64,000 bases of DNA from Molossus alvarezi (lineage: Eukaryota > Chordata > Mammalia > Chiroptera > Molossidae): the NCBI GenBank assembly GCA_037176705.1, contig CM073886.1, forward strand, positions 6,262,001-6,326,000, in the 5' to 3' direction. Below the pieces are notes generated by a model. It had not been told where the DNA came from. It did no database searches and was given only the letters and a program-made list of their open reading frames with translations. The position numbers were made by a program, and so were the translations under genes. Shown here in pieces: positions 58,255 through 64,000 of this stretch (position 1 is the first letter of the stretch; each line of letters starts with the position of its first letter).

Positions 58255-58520
58255 TTGCACAGTGGTTCAGAGCATGGACTTTGGAGCGGGAGCTCCCTGG
58301 GCTTGAATCCTGGCTCTGCTGTTTGTTAATTCTGTGGCATTGGGCAAGTTACTTAACCTCTCTGAGCCTCAGTTTTCTCATTTGTAAAATGGGGACAATA
58401 ACAACAGTTATCTCATAGAGTCATTGAGAAGATTGGAGTATGTATGTATACAGGGTTTAGAAAGGGGCCGAGCATCTACGGTGCGCTCTGAAAATGTTCA
58501 CTGTTGTTATTTGTCATCAG
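58255..58520 (+). repeat. MIR SINE, near full length
   Basis: Best-preserved MIR in the window: 'cagagcatggactttggagc', 'cttgaatcctggctctgctg', 'cattgggcaagttacttaac', 'tctgagcctcagttttctca' and 'ttatctcatagagtcattga'. Confidence 0.96.
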
Positions 58521-59565
58521 CTCCGAGAGTCACACAACTGGACATTGTGTGTATCCCCACCCCCAGTTCAGCAGTCACCATGGGAGCTGGGTCAGCTAGG
58601 TCTTTCCATTCTGCTGGGGGTCTGCCTGACGCAGTTCTTGAGTTGGCACAGATGATTGTAGGGGCTCCTTAGAGGGTTGTGGGCAGTGTGCGTTGAGACT
58701 CCCTTCTGCCCCCCCAAAGCCCACACAGGTACCTGAAGGGAGTCAGAGCACTGTTGTCTGCCTCCTCTTTCTTACACTCACTTTTGTCTCTGATTCTGCA
58801 TGTCTAACCTTTCCTCTCTGGATGGGTCCGATTACCGTTGTGTGTTTTCTCTGCCCTGGTCTGAGTTCCAGAAGGTCTTATTTGGGTCTCCGTGGGTGTC
58901 TGGCAGCCCCTGCAGGCCTTTCTGAATGACGTAACCGAAGTCTTCTGTTCTATCATTCATTTGACGATCAGGGCACTAGAATTTTCTTTGGGATCCCTTC
59001 GTGTTTCCTTACAAACATTTTTTTCTGCCATATTTTCTTCTTTAAAATAATTCTCATTGCTGAAGCAGTGCTTATTCATTGCAGAACTTTACAAAATACA
59101 GGGAAAACAAATAATATCACTGCCCATGCACGTCCTTCTCCCACACACATGGGCTGCGGAGACAGGGGACACGATCCTTTTGTGACTTCAGATGTCATCG
59201 TTTTTCATGCGACTATGAGTGTTCCTTGTATGGCTTGAGCACCCTTTACTAACAGGTACCCAGGGATGGCCCCGAGGGTGTTTTCAGTTCTCATTACTAT
59301 GGGCAGCACTCCGAGTAGTGTCCTGCGCCCACCTGCGTCCCTAATTAGGTTCTCAGAGCAGATTTCTAGAAGTCTTCTGTGGGTCTCCGTGTCCATCTTC
59401 CCAAAGTGCAGGCCAGAGAATGGGCAGGGCAGCTAATGGGGCCCTGCCTTACCTCCTCGTCTCCTGGCTCCTCCCCAATCCAGGTGGTTTCCCCTCCTTC
59501 AGCTGATTTAGAGGCCAGGCCCTAAATGTACAGCTTTCTACTCTGTTCCCTGGGATAGGTAGACA
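58521..59565. other. intronic, mostly unassigned
   Basis: A possible old LINE piece lies at about 59040-59210 ('aactttacaaaatacaggga'). No exon signal. Confidence 0.4.
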
Positions 59566-59569
59566 TTTT

Positions 59570-60120
59570 ATTGTTTTAAAAAATATTTTAAAGATTTAAA
59601 AAGTTGTGGCAAGAACATAGGCTGTGCCATCATCACTGTCTTACCAGCGTAGTGGTAAGTACATCGATGTGCGCCGGAGCTCCAGAGAGTTCATCCTGCA
59701 AATCCGAAACTCTACACCTTTTGGAAACAGCTCCCTCTCCCCCTCCCCCAGCCTCTGGCACCCACCATTCTGCTTTCTGTCTCTGACTTTGACTACTTTA
59801 GGTAAGTCAGAGAAGTGGAGTCCTACAGTGCTGGTCTTCCTGTGACTGGATTCTTTCACTGAGCATAATGTCTTCAAATTCATCAATACTGTAGACTGTG
59901 TCAGCATTTCCTTCCCTTTTAGGCCGAGTGATATCCCATTTTAGTTATAGACTACATTTTGCTTATGCATTCATTTGTTGATGGACACTTGAGTCACTTC
60001 TACTTTTGCTCTTGTGAATTATGCTGCTGTGAGCATGGGTGTGCAGGTATCTCTTTGAGACTCCGCCTGAAGTTCTTATGGATGTAGACCTAGGAGTGGA
60101 ATGGCTGGAATGGAGGTGTC
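59570..60120 (-). mobile_element. ancient L1, antisense
   Basis: 'tctttcactgagcataatgt', 'cattcatttgttgatggaca', 'attatgctgctgtgagcatg' and 'gtgcaggtatctctttgaga' fit the L1 ORF2 3' region in reverse. Confidence 0.8.
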
Positions 60121-60184
60121 TTGGGCAGACGTTCTGGGAGCCTGGCCTCTAATTCCTCCGCGGGTCCAGCTGACACATCCATTC

Positions 60185-60850
60185 GCTCTCTTGGCTTTTA
60201 TCGGGCACCATTCATGTTCCAGTCACCAAGCTAGGCTGTGGAGCTAGAATGTCTAAGACAGGTCCCTGCCGTCTTGGAGCTGATATTCCAGCAAGAAGAC
60301 AGGTGATATCCAAGTAAGCAAATTGAAAAAAAAAAACCAGAAGTTCGGTGAAGAGACTGATTCGGGAGAAGGCAACACAGTGATGTGCTGAGTAGCTACC
60401 TTAGATGGGGAACCCCTTCCAAACCACGTGACATGTGGATCCGGGGAAACACCGTTCTGGGCCCTGGGATGAAGGATACAGAGGCTGTGAGGAGGAGACC
60501 AGCTTGCGTGGTCCTGTAGCTGGGATGTCATGGGTGTGAGATGGAGAAGAGGTGGGCGGGGCAGACCACAGAGGGACTCCCTGTGGTGTGAGCAGTGGGA
60601 GGCCATTGGAGGGTTTATGTAGGGATGGGAAGGATCACATGGTGTTTAAAACATCTCCTGTTGCTGTTGAGTGGAGAATAGATTGTCATATGGCTAGAGT
60701 GGAAGTAGGAAGACAGTGGAGACAACCACAGACATCCAGGTGGGAGGTGATGAGAGAGACCTGGTGCATTTGGAGACATGGGCAGATTTAGGGGTTGAAA
60801 GGACTCGGTGTTGGATCAGATGTAAGGTGTGGGGAAAAGAAACACAAAGC
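60185..60850 (-). repeat. L2 LINE, antisense
   Basis: 'cgggcaccattcatgttcca', 'gacaggtccctgccgtcttg', 'gaaggatcacatggtgttta' and 'ggagaatagattgtcatatg' form a long reverse L2 track. Confidence 0.75.
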
Positions 60851-60929
60851 TCGATGTATAGTACTCTGTACATATGATGTCTTCTTTGAACTTCATCTCA
60901 ACCTCCTAACAACATTTTGTAGATCAGTC

Positions 60930-61530
60930 GCTATCTGGAGGAAATGTAACATGAACCATAAATATAAATATAACACGGGCCACATATCTAATTTAAAATT
61001 GTCTAGGTAACCACTAACCACATTAAAAAAGTCAAAGGAAATGGGAAATTAATTTTGACCAGGTTTTCTTTTCCCTTTTTTTTTAAATCCTTACCCGAGG
61101 ATATTTTTCATTTATTTCCAGAGTGGGAGGGAGAGGGAGAGGGAGGGAGGGAGGAAGGGAGGGAGAGAGAGAGAGAGAGAGACACACACACACATTGATT
61201 GGCTGCCTCCTGCATGCCCCTGTCCTAGGCTGGGGACTGAACTGCAACCGAGGTAGGACATGCCGTTGACTAGAATTGAACCTGCGACTCTTGTCTGTGG
61301 GCCAATCTGGCCGGGGCTGACCATTTTTTTTTTTAAATTCAGTATATCCCAAATATTATCCTGCCAACATGTAATTAATATAAAATTATTAATGAGTTTA
61401 CTTTTTTTTATACCAAGTCTTCAAAATTTGGTATGCATTTTACACTTGCAACATGTTTCCATTTGAACTAACCACACTTCAAGTTCTCAATAGCCTCGTA
61501 TGGCTAGTGGCTGCCATACTGGCGGCGGTG
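60930..61530 (+). repeat. hAT-type MER-family DNA transposon relic, split by a VES
   Basis: 'gaaatgtaacatgaaccata', 'ccacattaaaaaagtcaaag', then after the VES 'cccaaatattatcctgccaa', 'ttcaagttctcaatagcctc' and 'tatggctagtggctgccata'. Same family as 20.2-20.56 kb. Confidence 0.6.
61086..61317 (-). mobile_element. VES SINE
   Basis: Reverse VES from 'aatccttacccgaggatatt' to 'ccaatctggccggggc', with an expanded GGGA/GA/CA middle at 61128-61195 and a partly deleted head. Confidence 0.9.
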
Positions 61531-61534
61531 ACAG

Positions 61535-61625
61535 GTGAGGAAACAGGCTCGGAGAAAGTAAGTTACTGATCCTCAAGGTCACAGAATTGGGATTGACCCT
61601 CCTTGACTCCGGCACCCGTGTTCTG
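61535..61625 (-). repeat. MIR SINE, antisense
   Basis: 'acaggtgaggaaacaggctc', 'ggagaaagtaagttactgat' and 'aaggtcacagaattgggatt'. Confidence 0.85.
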
Positions 61626-61989
61626 CTGGTGGCACTATGTCCACCTTCAGTGGCCTAAGGGCTTCTCCGTGTAAGCGCATCTTATCAGAAATCCCACAGA
61701 CTTCCTCCACCTCAGACACATGGACCCGGGGACAGCATTTGTCTCATATTTACATTTTCCTTTCCAAAGCAAATCAACCTCAAGTTCCTTCCCTCTGCCC
61801 AAGCTCTTCTTGGCTAACATTACTTCATGCAAAAAATGTGAACATTTTCTTTGTCTTCCCCTTTTGCCTTTCTGTTTGACCACACATCCTGGGGACCCTG
61901 AGAGCTTGAATATCTCCTTTTTGGGGGGGCCTTCAAACAGAACTTTTGTCCACGGGGTCACTCATTTGTTTAGCAAATATTGATAATAG

Positions 61990-62260
61990 AGTAGAGATTA
62001 GGTGCCTTGGGATCAGACAAACCTGAATTTGAGTCCCAAATCCAATAGATGGATGATCTTGGGCAAGTTATTTAATTTCTCTGGGTTCTAGCTTTCTCAT
62101 TAGCAAACTAAAGATATAATAACCCCTGTCTCTCAGGGTTATTGTGAAGATTATGTGAGATGATATATGTAAAGTGTCTCTCAAAGAAATCAATAATCAC
62201 AATAATAATGGTAACAACAATAGTTATTATTATTATTCCAATTTTTATTATTATCGTCAG
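61990..62260 (+). repeat. MIR SINE
   Basis: 'gcaagttatttaatttctct', 'cccctgtctctcagggttat' and 'tgtgaagattatgtgagatg', with an ATT-rich tail at 62195-62260. Confidence 0.88.
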
Positions 62261-62359
62261 TGTTGTTTGTTGGAGCCTGCTATGTGCCAGGCACTGTCCC
62301 GGTGACCACTCTGTAACTTCTCGCTCCCTTCACCTCTTTTACGCACCCACTCTCCCCCT

Positions 62360-62631
62360 CCCATCTGATAAACCTCAGTCTGTTCACTATCTATGAGTCT
62401 GTTCATTTATTTTGTTCTTTAGATTCCACATATATGTGAAATCATATGGTATTTGTCTTTCTTTGTCTGACATATTTCACTTAGCATAATGTGCTCTGGG
62501 TCCATCCATGTTGTTGCAAATGGTAAGATTTTATAATTTTTTATAGCCGAGTAATATTCCATTGCATACACTTCTAGAAGAAAACATAGGCAGTAAACTC
62601 TCTGACATTGCTCTTAGTAATATATTTCTGT
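62360..62631 (-). mobile_element. L1 3' region with a short inverted ORF2 piece
   Basis: 62360-62576 is antisense L1 ('catatatgtgaaatcatatg', 'ttcacttagcataatgtgct'). 62577-62631 is sense-oriented ORF2 sequence ('gaagaaaacataggcagtaa', 'ctctctgacattgctcttag'). Confidence 0.7.
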
Positions 62632-62850
62632 CCTGGCTGGTGTGGGTCAGTGGTTGGAACATCATCCTGTGCACTGAAAGGTCATGGATTTTATTCCCAG
62701 TCAGGACACACACCTAGGTTATGGGTTTGGTCACCATTTGGGGCACATACAGGAGGCAACCAATCAAAGTTTCTCTCTCTCTGTCTATTCTCCCCCTCCC
62801 TACCCTTGCTAAAATCAATCAGCTGTATCCTTGGTGAGGACTTTTTTTTA
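62632..62850 (+). mobile_element. VES SINE
   Basis: Forward VES ('cctggctggtgtgggtcagt', 'aggaggcaaccaatcaaagt', 'ctaaaatcaatcagc', tail 'ccttggtgaggac'). No TSD seen. Confidence 0.88.
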
Positions 62851-64000
62851 AACCTTTAATCCATTTTGAGTTTATTCTTGTCTATGGTATAAGAAGGTGG
62901 TCTAGTTTCATTTATTTGCATGTATCTGTCCAGTTTTCCCAACACCAATTATTGAATAGAATGTATTTACCCCATTGTATATTCTTGTCTTCTTTGTCAT
63001 ATATGAATTAACCTATAGTTGTGGGTTTATTTCTGGGCTCTCGGTTCTGTTCCATTGGTCTACTTTTAGCAGTATCATGCTGTTTTGATTACTGTAGCCT
63101 TGTAATATAGTTTGATACGAGATAGCAAGATACCTGCAACTTTGTTCTTCTTTCTCAAGATTGCTATGGCTATTTGGGGTCTTTTAGTTTTAGGATTATT
63201 TGTTCTAGTTTTGTGAAAAATGCCATTGGTATCATGATAGTAACTGTATTGAATCTATAGATTGCTTTGGGTAGGATGGACATTTTAACAATGTTAATTC
63301 TTTCTATCCATGAGCACAGTATTAGTTTCCACTTATTTGTATCTTCTTCAATGTCTTATAATTTTCCTAGTATAGGTCTTTTACCTCTTAGGTTAAATTT
63401 ATACCTAGATATTTTCTTTATTTCTTTGATGCAATTATAAATGGGGTTGCTTTCTTAATTTCTTGTTTTGATAGTTTGTTATTGGTGTATAAAAGTGCAA
63501 CTGATTTCTGAATGTTTATTTTGTATCCTGCTATTTTACGGAATTAATTTATCAGTTTTAGTATTTTTTTTGGTGAAATCTCTAGGGTTTTCTCTCTATA
63601 GTATTATATCATCTGCAAATAGTGACAGTTTTACTTTTTCCCTTTCCAATTTGGATGCCTTTTATTTCTTTTTCTTGTCTAATTGCTGTGGCTAAGACTT
63701 TCAGTACTATGTTAAATAAAAGTGCTGAAGGTGGACATCCCTGTCTTGTTCTTGATCTTAAGGAAAATGCTGTTAGCTTTTCCTTATTGAGTATAATGTT
63801 AACTGTGGGTTTGTCACAAAATGGTCTTCATTATGTTGAGGCATGTTCCTTCTATTCTCACTTTGTTTAGAGGTTTTATCATAAATGGATCCTGGATTTT
63901 GTCAAGTGATTTTCTGCCTTTATTGATATGATCATATGATTTATCCTTAATTGTGTTTATTTGGTGTATCATGTTAATTAATTTGTGTATAATGAACCAA
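62851..64000 (-). mobile_element. L1 ORF2, antisense (runs off the window)
   Basis: 'aatccattttgagtttattc', 'gattgctttgggtaggatgg', 'tcttgttcttgatcttaagg' and 'cctttattgatatgatcata' match ORF2 from the C-terminal region into the reverse transcriptase, in reverse. Broken frames only. Confidence 0.85.

Larger units (their letters stand above)
28167..64000 (+). other. PRKCB: PRKCB intron 2, 5' 35.8 kb (open at right edge)
   Basis: The donor GTAGGC follows exon 2. No exon 3 (expected to begin with the CCFVVHKRC segment of C1A) was found in the rest of the window. The human gene also has a very long intron here. All later features listed are intronic. Confidence 0.85.

Noticed and set aside
28167..64000. 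PRKCB exon 3 or other exons in intron 2.
   Set aside because: No frame shows the expected CCFVVHKRC segment with an acceptor site. No other protein family recognised.

Overview
This is a stretch of mammalian nuclear DNA, almost certainly from a microbat. The main evidence is about 30 copies of the tRNA-derived VES SINE that is characteristic of yangochiropteran bats. Each copy shows some of its standard parts: a tRNA-like head ending (in minus orientation) in 'gccaaac(t/c)ggccagggc', a GA-rich middle, and a 'cctcacc(t/c)gagga' tail. Many have intact 10-17 bp target-site duplications (TSDs). Between them lie layers of L1, HAL1, L2, MIR, MaLR-type LTRs and Tigger/hAT-type DNA transposons. No bacterial, organellar or plasmid signature is present.

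Only one protein-coding gene is supported. It is PRKCB (protein kinase C beta) on the + strand: a TATA-less, CpG-island promoter with GC box and octamer (about 26755-27048), coding exon 1 (27049-27221), a 913-bp intron 1, the 32-bp exon 2 (28135-28166), and then the first 35.8 kb of intron 2, which runs off the right edge. Exon 1 encodes the N-terminus, the pseudosubstrate and the first half of the C1A zinc finger. Exon 2 continues C1A. Exon 3 was not found.

Layout. 1-26.7 kb: intergenic 5' flank, nearly all repeats. It holds a near full-length HAL1 (3634-6748, minus) joined at its 5' end to a same-strand RPS3A pseudogene fragment. It also holds a nested stack of L1s and VES copies (12.1-19.5 kb), MaLR LTRs, L2, and a 2.7-kb L1 (23.4-26.2 kb, plus) that ends about 600 bp upstream of the promoter. 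26.75-28.2 kb: PRKCB promoter, exons 1 and 2. 28.2-64 kb: intron 2, with VES, MIR, L2, two solo-LTR-like elements, a 22-bp-period minisatellite that appears to have grown from a VES end (40.8-41.5 kb), a Z-DNA-type GC/GT tract (32.48-32.56 kb) and a Tigger relic (55.1-55.7 kb).

I see no complete new gene system. The observations most worth checking are the RPS3A-HAL1 chimera, the SINE-born minisatellite, a VES insertion with three copies of its target site, an unidentified dispersed repeat present three times, and an open in-frame 5' extension of PRKCB exon 1. All family names are from recognition by eye. No database search was run, and repeat boundaries are approximate unless a TSD is quoted.
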